From contig NZ_CP048882.1 of NCBI RefSeq assembly GCF_015910445.1, forward strand, positions 682,001-746,000: a DNA stretch of 64,000 nt, written 5' to 3'. The stretch comes from Streptomyces bathyalis (GTDB lineage: Bacteria; Actinomycetota; Actinomycetes; Streptomycetales; Streptomycetaceae). Every line of letters starts with the position of its first letter. Position 1 is the first letter of the stretch. A program made the position numbers and the translations under genes. The notes below the pieces were generated by a model, which saw only the letters and a list, made by a program, of their open reading frames with translations, made no database searches and had not been told where the DNA came from. Of this stretch, positions 1 through 8,397 are shown piece after piece.

Positions 1-484
1 GGCGGTCGCGGGCGCCGTCGCGGCGCCAGATGATGAGGAGCTTGAAGGCGCGAGTGCCCTCGGCGACCGCCGCGCTGACGTCGATGCGCTCGTCGAGGCC
101 GGTGTCCTCGACGGGACCGCCTGGCCGCTGGTCGAGGGTGTCGAGGGCGAGTACCGTCGCGCACGACGGCGGAAGCACGCGTGAGTCCGTCAGGGCCCTG
201 TAGCCGTAGTCGTCGTCGATCAGCAGTGCGGACGCGGCCCGGCCGAGGCTGCGGGCCACGTCGAGCTTGAAGGATGTGAGGGCGCTGTCGGGTACGGGCG
301 GCCCGGAGCCGTCGGGCCGGCGCTGCGCCATCATCGTCCGGAGCGAGTCGCGCTGGTCCATGGCGACCATCGCGAAGCAGCCGGAGGGCCGGGCGAGTGC
401 CGAGGGCGCGGGCGATCCGCCTGCCAGGGCCGCGGGCGTGGGCGTGGGCGGATGCACGGGTGAGCCGGGTGTGGCGGCACTCAT
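1..484 (-). CDS. YihT/LacD-type class I aldolase, N-terminal part only
   Basis: This gene runs off the window start; about 161 codons are visible. The ATG at 484 follows a purine-rich GAGGAAAGG. After a Pro/Ala-rich leader of about 35 residues come FAMVAMDQRDS, then ALTSFKLDVARSL, LLIDDDYGYRAL and FKLLIIWRRDG. These blocks line up in order with E. coli YihT (6-deoxy-6-sulfofructose-1-phosphate aldolase) and the related LacD tagatose-1,6-bisphosphate aldolases. The Schiff-base lysine lies in the part not seen. It is the last gene of the island visible here, 110 bases after the FGGY kinase and beyond a strong hairpin. I infer that it cleaves a ketose phosphate into two C3 units. The substrate (sulfosugar, tagatose-type or other) cannot be decided from this fragment. 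Confidence 0.8.
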   Translation of the reverse strand, partial: MSAATPGSPVHPPTPTPAALAGGSPAPSALARPSGCFAMVAMDQRDSLRTMMAQRRPDGSGPPVPDSALTSFKLDVARSLGRAASALLIDDDYGYRALTDSRVLPPSCATVLALDTLDQRPGGPVEDTGLDERIDVSAAVAEGTRAFKLLIIWRRDGARDR

Positions 485-556
485 CGGGGCGTTGCCTTTC
501 CTCGTTGTCGGTGTCGTCAGGGGCGTCGGTGTGGTCGGGATCGTTGGCTGTGTGCC

Positions 557-591
557 TGGCCCGCCGGGTCGCGTGCCTGCCCGGCGGGCCA
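557..591 (-). terminator. Strong hairpin between FGGY kinase and aldolase
   Basis: A perfect 12-bp inverted repeat, TGGCCCGCCGGG and CCCGGCGGGCCA, encloses an 11-base loop. It lies directly after the FGGY kinase stop. There is no T-tract, as is usual for high-GC actinomycete terminators. It could end transcription, lower aldolase expression, or stabilise the upstream mRNA. Confidence 0.55.
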
Positions 592-594
592 CGG

Positions 595-2247
595 TTATCC
601 CGCCATGTCTCTGCGCTCGCGCCGTTCCAGCCGGTCCGGCCGTTCGTCCGGCGGGTCCGGCTGCCCGGGACCTGCGAACTGCCGCGTGACACGGGGCAGG
701 AACCGGTCCCGGTAGGCATCGCGGTGTGCCGCGGCGGCTTGGCGGTCGGCCTGAACCGAGGTGGTCGCGGGGCGGATCGAGGCCGGGTCGAGGCCGATGG
801 CGGCGCCGCCCCACGCCGCCGCTCCCAGGGCGGGCGCCTCCGGTTCGGTGCAGATCTCGGTGGTCCACGGGGTGACGGCCGCCTTCAGCGCGGTCCAGGT
901 TCGCTGGCGTGTGGAGCCGCCGAGCAGCGTGACGGAGCGCGGCTCGGTGCCCGTCAACTCGGCCTGTACGTCGGCCATCCAGCGAGCCTGGTACGCGGCC
1001 CCCTCCAGCAGGGCGAGCGCGAGGTCGGCCGGGCCGTGGCGTGCGGCCATCCCGTGCACGGCGAGGCGTGCCGCCGGGTCGGGGTGCGGGGCGCTGCGTC
1101 CTTGAAGGTAGGGCTCGACGGTGATGCCGCTGGGCAGGGCCGGTCCGTGCCCGTTCACCCGGCGGCCGCAGCGCTCGACGAGACGGGCGAACTCCGCGTA
1201 GCGGGTTGCCGGTTCGGGTCCGCCCCCCTGCCCCTGTTCCCGCCCGACGAGGAAGCGGTCGCAGAACCATTCGACGAGCGCGCCCGAACTCGCCATTCCC
1301 GCAAGGGTGATCCAGTGTTCGCCGTCCGCATGCCGTCCCCACGACATGCCTTCGGCCGCGGCGGCGGCACGGTCCGGCGGAGCGCCCGAGACGGTGAGCA
1401 CGGCTTCGGCGGTTCCCATGGAGTCGGCGGCCAGACCCGCGCGGCGTGCGCCCGCGATCCAGGCGCCCACGAGGTGGTCGTGCCCCGCGACGACGACGTG
1501 GGTGCCGGCACGCAGTCCGAGGCGCCGGGCCGCCGCCCGGGTGACGGGGCCGACGGGACAGCCGGGCTGATGGACGTGCGGCATCTGTGCGGGGGTCAGG
1601 CCGGCCTCGGCGAGGAGTTCCGCGCTCCACCGGCCGAGTGCGGCGCCGTCGGTTCCAGGTTCCCAGGCCATGCTGCGCTGGGCGAACGTCGCGTCGGTGC
1701 CGACCCGCCCGGTCAGCGCACGCGCCACGAGGTCGGCGGCGCCCGCCCACTGCCGCATGCGCTTGAGCAACTCGGGGTGGTGTTCGCGCAGCCAGCACCA
1801 GCGGGCCAGGGGAACCTTGGCGCTGGGCAGGACGCCGGTCCGTGCGTGCAGTTCCGCCGCGCCGCATCTGCGGCGCAACGTTTCGGCATGCGGGGCGGGT
1901 GCCGGGTCGTTCCAGGCGAGTACGGGACCGAGGGGTGCCCCGTGCCGGTCGAGCGGCACGCCGGTCTCGGCCATGCCGGTCAGTCCGACGGTGTGGGGAG
2001 CGCGGCCCGCGGCACGTACGCAATCGGTGAGTGCGTCGAGGGCGGCGCCGGTCAACTCGTCGGCGTCATGCGTGTGTTGATCGGGATTGCGGGGTGTGGC
2101 GCGGTGCGCCCGTGCCAGCACGGTGCCGTCGGGGGTGCAGATCAAGGCCTTGCAGTGGGTGCTGCCGATGTCGATACCGGCGAGCAGCGGCGTGCTCGCG
2201 CGGGTGTGGGGGGTGGTTCCGATGCGGGGGTTCGATTGGCTTGTCAT
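595..2247 (-). CDS. FGGY-family carbohydrate kinase
   Basis: This 550-residue protein has the ATP-dependent FGGY sugar kinase fold. The N-terminal phosphate motif is DIGSTHCKALI (about residues 24-34). VVAGHDHLVGA and MGTAEAVLTVSG follow mid-protein, and GGSTRQRTW near residue 450 marks the C-terminal FGGY domain. The ATG sits behind a perfect GGAGGT. The family phosphorylates open-chain pentoses, ketohexoses, glycerol and similar polyols, and sequence alone does not give the substrate. It starts 47 bases after the GH1 fusion gene, so it belongs to the same operon. With the ROK kinase upstream and the aldolase downstream, it is a candidate for the second phosphorylation before aldol cleavage. 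The C-terminus ends in an unusual Arg/Pro/Glu-rich tail. Confidence 0.85.
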   Translation of the reverse strand: MTSQSNPRIGTTPHTRASTPLLAGIDIGSTHCKALICTPDGTVLARAHRATPRNPDQHTHDADELTGAALDALTDCVRAAGRAPHTVGLTGMAETGVPLDRHGAPLGPVLAWNDPAPAPHAETLRRRCGAAELHARTGVLPSAKVPLARWCWLREHHPELLKRMRQWAGAADLVARALTGRVGTDATFAQRSMAWEPGTDGAALGRWSAELLAEAGLTPAQMPHVHQPGCPVGPVTRAAARRLGLRAGTHVVVAGHDHLVGAWIAGARRAGLAADSMGTAEAVLTVSGAPPDRAAAAAEGMSWGRHADGEHWITLAGMASSGALVEWFCDRFLVGREQGQGGGPEPATRYAEFARLVERCGRRVNGHGPALPSGITVEPYLQGRSAPHPDPAARLAVHGMAARHGPADLALALLEGAAYQARWMADVQAELTGTEPRSVTLLGGSTRQRTWTALKAAVTPWTTEICTEPEAPALGAAAWGGAAIGLDPASIRPATTSVQADRQAAAAHRDAYRDRFLPRVTRQFAGPGQPDPPDERPDRLERRERRDMAG

Positions 2248-2294
2248 GTCACCTCCTCCCCGTCCATACCCGCCGCCGCTCCCCTCTCCACGGA

Positions 2295-5200
2295 TCAGAG
2301 CCAGAGCTTGCCGCTGCGCGCCACCCGGGCGTACCAGTGGCCGCTGTCCTTTACGGTGCGGCGCTGCGTGTCCCGGTCGAGATGTACGAGCCCGAAGCGC
2401 GGCCGGTAGCCCATGGCCCACTCGAAGTTGTCGATGAGGGACCAGTGGTAGTAACCCTCGACGGGTGCTCCTGCCTCCAACGCCCGGTGCACGGCGGCGA
2501 GATGGGCGCGGATGAACTCGGTGCGCCGCTCGTCGTGCACCGCGCCGTCCGGGCCCGGTCCGTCGTCGAAGATGCCGCCGTTCTCGGTGACCATCAGCGG
2601 GACCCCGGGGTATTCCCGGTGCAGGCGTATCAGCAGCGCGGTCAGGTCGGCCGGGACGATCTCCCATCCGAGGTCGGTACGCGGCACTCCCGGCCGCCCG
2701 GGCTCGACCTTCCACGGCCACGGCCCTCCCTCCGCATCCGGTTCCTGCTCGCTGCGGGCGCTGACGAGGCGCCGCGTGTAGTAGTTGACGCCGATGAAGT
2801 CGCTGCGGGCCGCGGTGGTCTCCATGTCACCGTCGCGGACGAAGTCCAGCGTCCCGGCGGCCCGTTCCCAGTGGTGGCGCATGTCCGCGGGGTAGCCGCG
2901 GCCGTGCACGGCGTCGAGGAACCAGCGGTTGACGTAGCCGTCGGAGGCGTGAGCCGCCGCGCGGTCGGCTTCGCTCGCAGGGTCGGCGGGAGTGTGCGGG
3001 AAGAGGCTGTGGGCGATGCCGGTCCGTAGCGTGGGGCCCGCCTGTGCGGCGGCAAGGCCGTGTGCCAGCAGCAGATGGTGCATCGCCCGCACCGATCCGG
3101 CCAGATCCTTCTCCCCCGGTGCGTGGATGCCGAGTTGGTGCCCGAGCAGCCCGGCGATCCACGGCTCATTGACGGTCACCCAGTCGCGTACCCGGTCGCC
3201 GAACGCTTCGAAGCAGACGCCGGCGTACTCGGCGAACGCCTCCGCCGTCCCGCGTACGCGCCAGCCGCCCCGCTCCTGCAATGGCTGCGGCAGGTCCCAG
3301 TGGTAGAGCGTGACGAGCGGGCTGACGCCGCGCTCCAGGAGTGCGTCGATGAAGCGGTCGTAGTGGGCGAGGCCGCGGGGTTCGACGCGGCCGGTTCCGT
3401 CGGGAACGATGCGCGGCCAGGCGAGGGAGAAGCGGTAGGCGTTGATGCCGAGCCGGGTCATGAGACCGATGTCCTCGTGGGCCCTGCGGTACATGTCGCA
3501 GGCGGTCTCACCCGTGTCGCCGTTCTCGACGGCGCCCGGCACCCGGCAGAAGCGATCCCAGATCGACTCGCCCCGCCCGTCGGCATCGGTGGCTCCCTCG
3601 ACCTGGTACGCGGACGTGGCCGTCCCCCACCGGAAGCCCTCGGGAAAGCGGAGCACGTGCTCCTCCTGCCGCGGCGTCTCCCCCCGCTGCCCGGGCTGCG
3701 CCTGCTCGTGCGCCTCGTCCGCCGTCTCCTCCGGAGTGAACTCCTCACGCCCGTCCGGGAATTCGCCGCGGAATTCGGGCAGTCCGCGCGCCGCCTCGCA
3801 CGCGTAGAGCAGCACTCCGGCGGACCAGGCGTGGGAGAGCGTGAGCAGCATGCCTTTGGCCTGGAAGCACTCCGTCTGGTAGAAGCGCTCGCTGACCATC
3901 CCTCGGTAGGCATTGAAGTCGCCGTCACGGCGGGCGACGAACTGCCGGCAGCAGTCGAGGTTCTCGCGTGCGGAGCGCAGGTAGTACGGATCGTCCAGGT
4001 GCCGCGCGAGGCGGACGGTCTCCGGCAGGCAGATCAACCCGAAAGCGTGGAGATGCTGGTTGGACGGTGACGCCTGGTCGGCGCCGCGTGTGCGGTAGCC
4101 GTACCGGCCGAGCAGGGTGTCCTCCGCGAAGTGCACGTCGTAGGTGTAGCGGAAGGTCAGCGTCCAGTCGGCGGCGCGGCGCGCGAGGTCCAGCCACCGC
4201 GGGTCTCCCGGATCGGCCTCGTGCAGCAGCGTGTAGGCGATCAGCGCGTTGTAGCCGTCCTCCGATGTGGGAGCGAGGGAGACGTCTTCCGGTGCGCCGC
4301 AGAGGAATTCGGCCCGTACGTCTTCGGCGTGGTGCGCCCCCGCCCGGCGCGCCGCCTCCAGCAGGGAGGGCTCGCCGAACGCGCCGGCGGCTTCGACGAG
4401 CGGGGCGATCCAGGACAGGCCGGCGCCGCCGTCGTGGTCCACAGCCCTGCCGGTGCGGCTGTCGAGGGCGGCGGGCAGCCGTCCGCTGACGGCGTCCTGC
4501 CCGGCCACCGCGGCGGCGAGGTTGGAGCGCACCGCGTGCTCCCATCCCGGGTGGTCCGTGCCGCGCTCGCGCTCCGCCACGAGAGCCCGCAGCAGGAACA
4601 GCGTGGCGTCGCCCAGGGTGCGGGAGTGCAGCCGCCGCCTGTCCGGGGTCCAGCCGGCGTTCCAGCCCTGCTGACGGGTCCACTGCCCCCAGAAGGTGCC
4701 GCCCGGCGTGAGGTTCCCGGCGATGTGGTCGAGCACGCCGATCGCCGCTGTCGCCTTCTCCTCGTCCGAGGTGCGGCGTGCGTACAGCAGCAGGGCGTGC
4801 GCGTACGGGACGCCGCTGATCCAGGAGACGTGCATGGCCTGGCGGTCACCGCGCTCCCCGAGCGCCTCACGGTCGAACGCCGCGGTCTCCAGCAGCACGG
4901 GCGGATCCGGCCGGTAGTGCCAGCGGTGCAGCCCGTGCGCCGTGAGCTCGGCGGTCTCCGCCAGGCCGGACCATGCGGCGGGCGCTGACGCCGGACCGGC
5001 CCGGCCCGGTCCCGTCCCTCGCTCGTGATGGGCGCGCAGCACCGGCGCGTAGGCGTGGGGGTCGGCGTCGAGGAGGTGGACAGTGAAGTCCAGGGTGTGG
5101 GTCTCGCCCGGCTGCCATGTGTGGACCGGCGTCTCGGCGGGCCGGGGCTCGGAGGAGCCGTAGTAGCTGAGGGGCTCCTCGCGGTACGGGGCGTGCAGGC

Positions 5201-5792
5201 GCAGTGCCGGCCGCCCGCCGGGCAGCAGCGCGAAGCCGACGCCGTTCTCACCGAGGCTGCCGCACTCGGCGCCGAGTACGAGCGCGGCGCCGCCCGCCTC
5301 GTCGCGGGCGAAGACGGCGGGCGTGGCGCACCGGTCCGCGCGGAAGGACCAGGCGTCGGCGGTCATGGACGGTACGTCGCACACGCCTGCCTCGTAGCGC
5401 GGGTAGGGGCGCGTGCAGTCTGGCAGCCGGTTGTGCCCGTAGAAGACGCCGGGGATCAGCCAGCCGGGGTCGCCCGACTCGAGGGGGCCGAGGCGCAGTT
5501 CGGCCCGCAGCCCGGCACGTGCGGCGGTCTCCGCGGTGCGGCGGACGGTGAGTTCGGCGCCGCAGGCGTCTTGGCTCGGGGGCGCCAGCCGCAGTTCCGC
5601 CGAGAAGCCGTGCGCGTGGCCGCGCGCGGTCACGCGGCCGTCGTCGTGACGGTCGGTCCCGTCGACCGGCACGGGCAGACACCGGCCGTCGTCCGTCAAC
5701 ACGGCTACGACGTACGGGACTTCGGCGACGCCTCCTTCGCCGGCGCGGCGCAGAACCAGCCCGCCGGATCGCTCATCGCAGTTCGCGGACAC
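2295..5792 (-). CDS. Two-domain glycosidase: unassigned alpha/alpha domain fused to GH1
   Basis: One open frame of 1165 residues. Residues 1 to about 250 look like a beta-rich accessory region with PGVFYGHNRLP. Residues 250 to about 690 are helical repeats typical of an alpha/alpha-barrel glycosidase or lyase (WISGVPYAHALLLYARR, GWNAGWTPDRRRLHSRTLGD, EDGYNALIAYTLLHE), which I cannot place in a family. After a Glu/Gln-rich linker, a complete GH1 domain begins near residue 710 (FPEGFRWGTATSAYQVEG), with acid/base Glu in TVNEPW, nucleophile Glu in VTENGG and a terminal FEWAMGY. No signal peptide is seen, so it is probably cytoplasmic. The GTG start overlaps the GH2 gene by 20 bases and lacks a clear ribosome site. 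GH1 enzymes are usually single-domain beta-glycosidases of about 450 residues. Confidence 0.85.
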   Translation of the reverse strand: MSANCDERSGGLVLRRAGEGGVAEVPYVVAVLTDDGRCLPVPVDGTDRHDDGRVTARGHAHGFSAELRLAPPSQDACGAELTVRRTAETAARAGLRAELRLGPLESGDPGWLIPGVFYGHNRLPDCTRPYPRYEAGVCDVPSMTADAWSFRADRCATPAVFARDEAGGAALVLGAECGSLGENGVGFALLPGGRPALRLHAPYREEPLSYYGSSEPRPAETPVHTWQPGETHTLDFTVHLLDADPHAYAPVLRAHHERGTGPGRAGPASAPAAWSGLAETAELTAHGLHRWHYRPDPPVLLETAAFDREALGERGDRQAMHVSWISGVPYAHALLLYARRTSDEEKATAAIGVLDHIAGNLTPGGTFWGQWTRQQGWNAGWTPDRRRLHSRTLGDATLFLLRALVAERERGTDHPGWEHAVRSNLAAAVAGQDAVSGRLPAALDSRTGRAVDHDGGAGLSWIAPLVEAAGAFGEPSLLEAARRAGAHHAEDVRAEFLCGAPEDVSLAPTSEDGYNALIAYTLLHEADPGDPRWLDLARRAADWTLTFRYTYDVHFAEDTLLGRYGYRTRGADQASPSNQHLHAFGLICLPETVRLARHLDDPYYLRSARENLDCCRQFVARRDGDFNAYRGMVSERFYQTECFQAKGMLLTLSHAWSAGVLLYACEAARGLPEFRGEFPDGREEFTPEETADEAHEQAQPGQRGETPRQEEHVLRFPEGFRWGTATSAYQVEGATDADGRGESIWDRFCRVPGAVENGDTGETACDMYRRAHEDIGLMTRLGINAYRFSLAWPRIVPDGTGRVEPRGLAHYDRFIDALLERGVSPLVTLYHWDLPQPLQERGGWRVRGTAEAFAEYAGVCFEAFGDRVRDWVTVNEPWIAGLLGHQLGIHAPGEKDLAGSVRAMHHLLLAHGLAAAQAGPTLRTGIAHSLFPHTPADPASEADRAAAHASDGYVNRWFLDAVHGRGYPADMRHHWERAAGTLDFVRDGDMETTAARSDFIGVNYYTRRLVSARSEQEPDAEGGPWPWKVEPGRPGVPRTDLGWEIVPADLTALLIRLHREYPGVPLMVTENGGIFDDGPGPDGAVHDERRTEFIRAHLAAVHRALEAGAPVEGYYHWSLIDNFEWAMGYRPRFGLVHLDRDTQRRTVKDSGHWYARVARSGKLWL

Positions 5793-8397
5793 CGGTGTTC
5801 CACCCTTCTACCGCTACGGCGCGGCCCTCCCCGGGTGCCGCTCGCCATGTGACCGGCACGCGTACGGACTCGCCGGGCAGCAGGTCCAGCATGTTGTCCT
5901 CGAAGACCGCCCACCCCTCCGCCTCGATCGGGCGGGCGTCCGTCAGATACAGGCCCAGCGCCGCCGGGCCGCCCGCGTGCCGGAGGTGCACGGCGCGAAG
6001 GTGCGGTTCGGCCACGGTCTCGATGCGCGCCTCCGGAAGGTCGAGGAGCGGGGCGAGGTCGCTCGTACGGCTGTGCACCCAGCGGCCGGACGCCAGCGGT
6101 TCGCCGTCGCCGTCGCGCAACTCCAGGTCCAGCAGGAACAGTTCCCCGGGCAGCGGCGAGAGCGGTGCGCTGAAGACACCTGCCCGCGCGGCCGGCACGG
6201 AGGACGCCCATGCCGGGTCGCCGGACGGCTGCCCCGCGGGCAGCACGCGTTCGGCGTGGACGGTGCCCTCGACATCGAGCAGCCGCGCCCGGACGGTGCC
6301 TCCGGCCGGGCCGCCGGAGCCGGACGGGCCGGGCTGCTGCCGCCACGACCACAGTTCGGCGGTGAACGTCCCATGACCGGCCCAGGCCTGGGTGGCGAAG
6401 CGGGCGCAGACGTGCGCGGGCCGGTAGGCGCGCCGCACGCCGTGGTACGCGGGTTTCGGGTCGCCCCGGTGGTCGACCACCGAAGTGCACCAGGCGTTCG
6501 GGAACGGTTCGTTGAACTGCCACGGGATGCAGCCCGAAGACCGCGGTGACCGGCGCAGCGTGGCCTCGACGGCGTACCTCAGCCCGTCGTACTGGAGTTG
6601 CTGGCTGGCACGCCGCATCGTCGCCACGTCGTGGAGCCGTTCGCCGAAGGCGGCCCGCACGAGAGGCGTGTTGTTCCACCATGCGCCGAGGTGCTCCATG
6701 ACGGGGTTGTCGCGTCCGGTGGGCCAGTGCTCTCCGGGCGGCACGACGGCGTCCCAGGTGCGGCGGTTCGCCATGCCCTCCACGCCGAACTCGCTGTGCA
6801 GCAGGCATGTTCCGGCGTCGTACAGCTCCTGCTGCGCGCCGAGGCCCTGGTGCTCCCACGGGCCGTGCACATCGTGCTGGCCCTTCGCCTGCGTGCCGTC
6901 GGCGTAGCCGCTTCCCGTTCCGGCGCGGAAGAGGAAGTCACGGCCGGACGGTGATCCGGGCAGCCAGGCGCGCGACGGGTCCGCGTCGGCGACAGCGGCC
7001 GCCAGTGCCGCGATGGCCGGTGAGTCCTCCTGCGTCAACGGCCGTGCGGCGGCGGTGTCGTGGAGCTCGTTGCCCGGCCCCCACACGGCGAGCGACGGAT
7101 GGTGGCGCAGCCGCGGCAGCAGCGACCGGGCCTCGCGCGCCAGCAGCTCCACGTATGCCGCCTCGTCGCACGGCACGGAGTCGATACCGGAACTGGAGAG
7201 GCTGAACTCCTGCCACACGAGCAGCCCGAGCCGGTCGCACAGCTCGTAGAAGGACCCGGTCTCGATCAGCCCGCCGCCCCAGACCCGCAGCAGCGTGACG
7301 TGTGCGTCGGCGGCGAGACGCAGCAGATGTTCCAGCCGCCCGGGACGCGGCACTCCGTACTGGGCGTCGAGAGGCACCCAGTTCCATCCCTTGGTGTGGA
7401 TGCGGCGCCCGTTCACCTCGAGGGTGTAGGGCAGGGCGTCCTGCGGAGCGCCGGGGGCGTGCACGAGGCGCACCCGGCGGAAGCCGGTCGTCGCGTGAAG
7501 GCTGCGGCCCGCGCTGTTCCCGTCGGTGTCCGTGAGGCTCAACGTGACGTCGTACAGGGGCTGTTCGCCGTGGCCGTTCGGCCACCACAGGGCGGGCCGT
7601 GGCACTCTGAGCTCCAGCCTCGTCCTGCCGGGGCCATGGGGCGGCACGTCCTGCCGGGCATCGGCGACGAGGGTGCCGTCCGGGTCCCGGACGGCGGCGT
7701 GCAGCACGCCCCGCGCTCCCGCCACCGCATCGAGCGTCACCTCGGCGGTTATCCGGCCCTCGTCCTCCGCCTCGTCGACGTCGGCTCCGACTGCCGCGCA
7801 CACCAGTCGCAGCGGCCCGGACGTCTCCAGGGTGACGGGACGCCAGATGCCCTGGTGGATCATCCGGGGGCAGAAGTCCCAGCCGTAGCCCATGCGGGCC
7901 TTGTGCACCCTGACACGGTCGGTGCGGCCGACCTGCGGCTCACTCGGCGGTGCCGGATGCACTGCCACCGCGAGAAGATGCGGCTCGCCGTCCTCGACGT
8001 ACCGTGTCACGTCCACCTCGAACGGCGTGAACATCCCTTCGTGCCGGGCGACTTCGTGACCGTCGAGAAGCACCGTCGCCTCGTGGTCGACGCCCTCGAA
8101 ACGCAGCAGCGCCCGCTGCCCCTCGCCCAGCGGACCGCCCGGCAGCCTCAGCGGCCTGCGGTAGAGCCAGGTGCGCTGCGGCACCCACTCCCCGGCGAGG
8201 CTCTGCGTTCCGTGGTACGGGTCGGGTACCTGCCCTGCGCGGTACAGGTCGTCCAGTACGGAACCGGGCACCCGTGCGGCGTGCCATCCCGGCTCCTCGT
8301 CTGGCCGCCCCGGCCCGCACAGCCAGCGCCAGGTGTCCCCGAGGCAGCCGCGGAGCTGCCAGCCGGCCGTGAGGACGTCCTCCACGAGGGGCGTCAT
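5773..8397 (-). CDS. GH2-family glycosidase, beta-mannosidase-like
   Basis: This 874-residue protein has GH2 architecture: an N-terminal jelly-roll sugar-binding domain (WLYRRPLRLPGG near residue 75), an immunoglobulin-like middle domain, a TIM barrel starting about residue 330 (NGRRIHTKGWNWVPLDAQYG) and C-terminal beta domains. The acid/base is Glu in VWGPGNELHD and the nucleophile is Glu in LLHSEFGVEGM. The WGGGLIE and KGWNWVP segments resemble mannosylglycoprotein beta-mannosidases more than beta-galactosidases. There is no signal peptide. Its ATG overlaps the GH38 stop as ATGA, so the two are translationally coupled. With the GH38 alpha-mannosidase beside it, the likely substrates are mannose-containing oligosaccharides imported by the ABC system. 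The exact linkage is an inference. Confidence 0.87.
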   Translation of the reverse strand: MTPLVEDVLTAGWQLRGCLGDTWRWLCGPGRPDEEPGWHAARVPGSVLDDLYRAGQVPDPYHGTQSLAGEWVPQRTWLYRRPLRLPGGPLGEGQRALLRFEGVDHEATVLLDGHEVARHEGMFTPFEVDVTRYVEDGEPHLLAVAVHPAPPSEPQVGRTDRVRVHKARMGYGWDFCPRMIHQGIWRPVTLETSGPLRLVCAAVGADVDEAEDEGRITAEVTLDAVAGARGVLHAAVRDPDGTLVADARQDVPPHGPGRTRLELRVPRPALWWPNGHGEQPLYDVTLSLTDTDGNSAGRSLHATTGFRRVRLVHAPGAPQDALPYTLEVNGRRIHTKGWNWVPLDAQYGVPRPGRLEHLLRLAADAHVTLLRVWGGGLIETGSFYELCDRLGLLVWQEFSLSSSGIDSVPCDEAAYVELLAREARSLLPRLRHHPSLAVWGPGNELHDTAAARPLTQEDSPAIAALAAAVADADPSRAWLPGSPSGRDFLFRAGTGSGYADGTQAKGQHDVHGPWEHQGLGAQQELYDAGTCLLHSEFGVEGMANRRTWDAVVPPGEHWPTGRDNPVMEHLGAWWNNTPLVRAAFGERLHDVATMRRASQQLQYDGLRYAVEATLRRSPRSSGCIPWQFNEPFPNAWCTSVVDHRGDPKPAYHGVRRAYRPAHVCARFATQAWAGHGTFTAELWSWRQQPGPSGSGGPAGGTVRARLLDVEGTVHAERVLPAGQPSGDPAWASSVPAARAGVFSAPLSPLPGELFLLDLELRDGDGEPLASGRWVHSRTSDLAPLLDLPEARIETVAEPHLRAVHLRHAGGPAALGLYLTDARPIEAEGWAVFEDNMLDLLPGESVRVPVTWRAAPGEGRAVAVEGWNTGVRELR

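Noticed and set aside
397..2409. Long open frame on the plus strand opposite the FGGY kinase (670 codons).
   Set aside because: It has no recognisable domains, its composition is Arg/Gly/Ala-rich noise, and it is the mirror of a clear kinase. Long antisense frames are expected in DNA this rich in GC.
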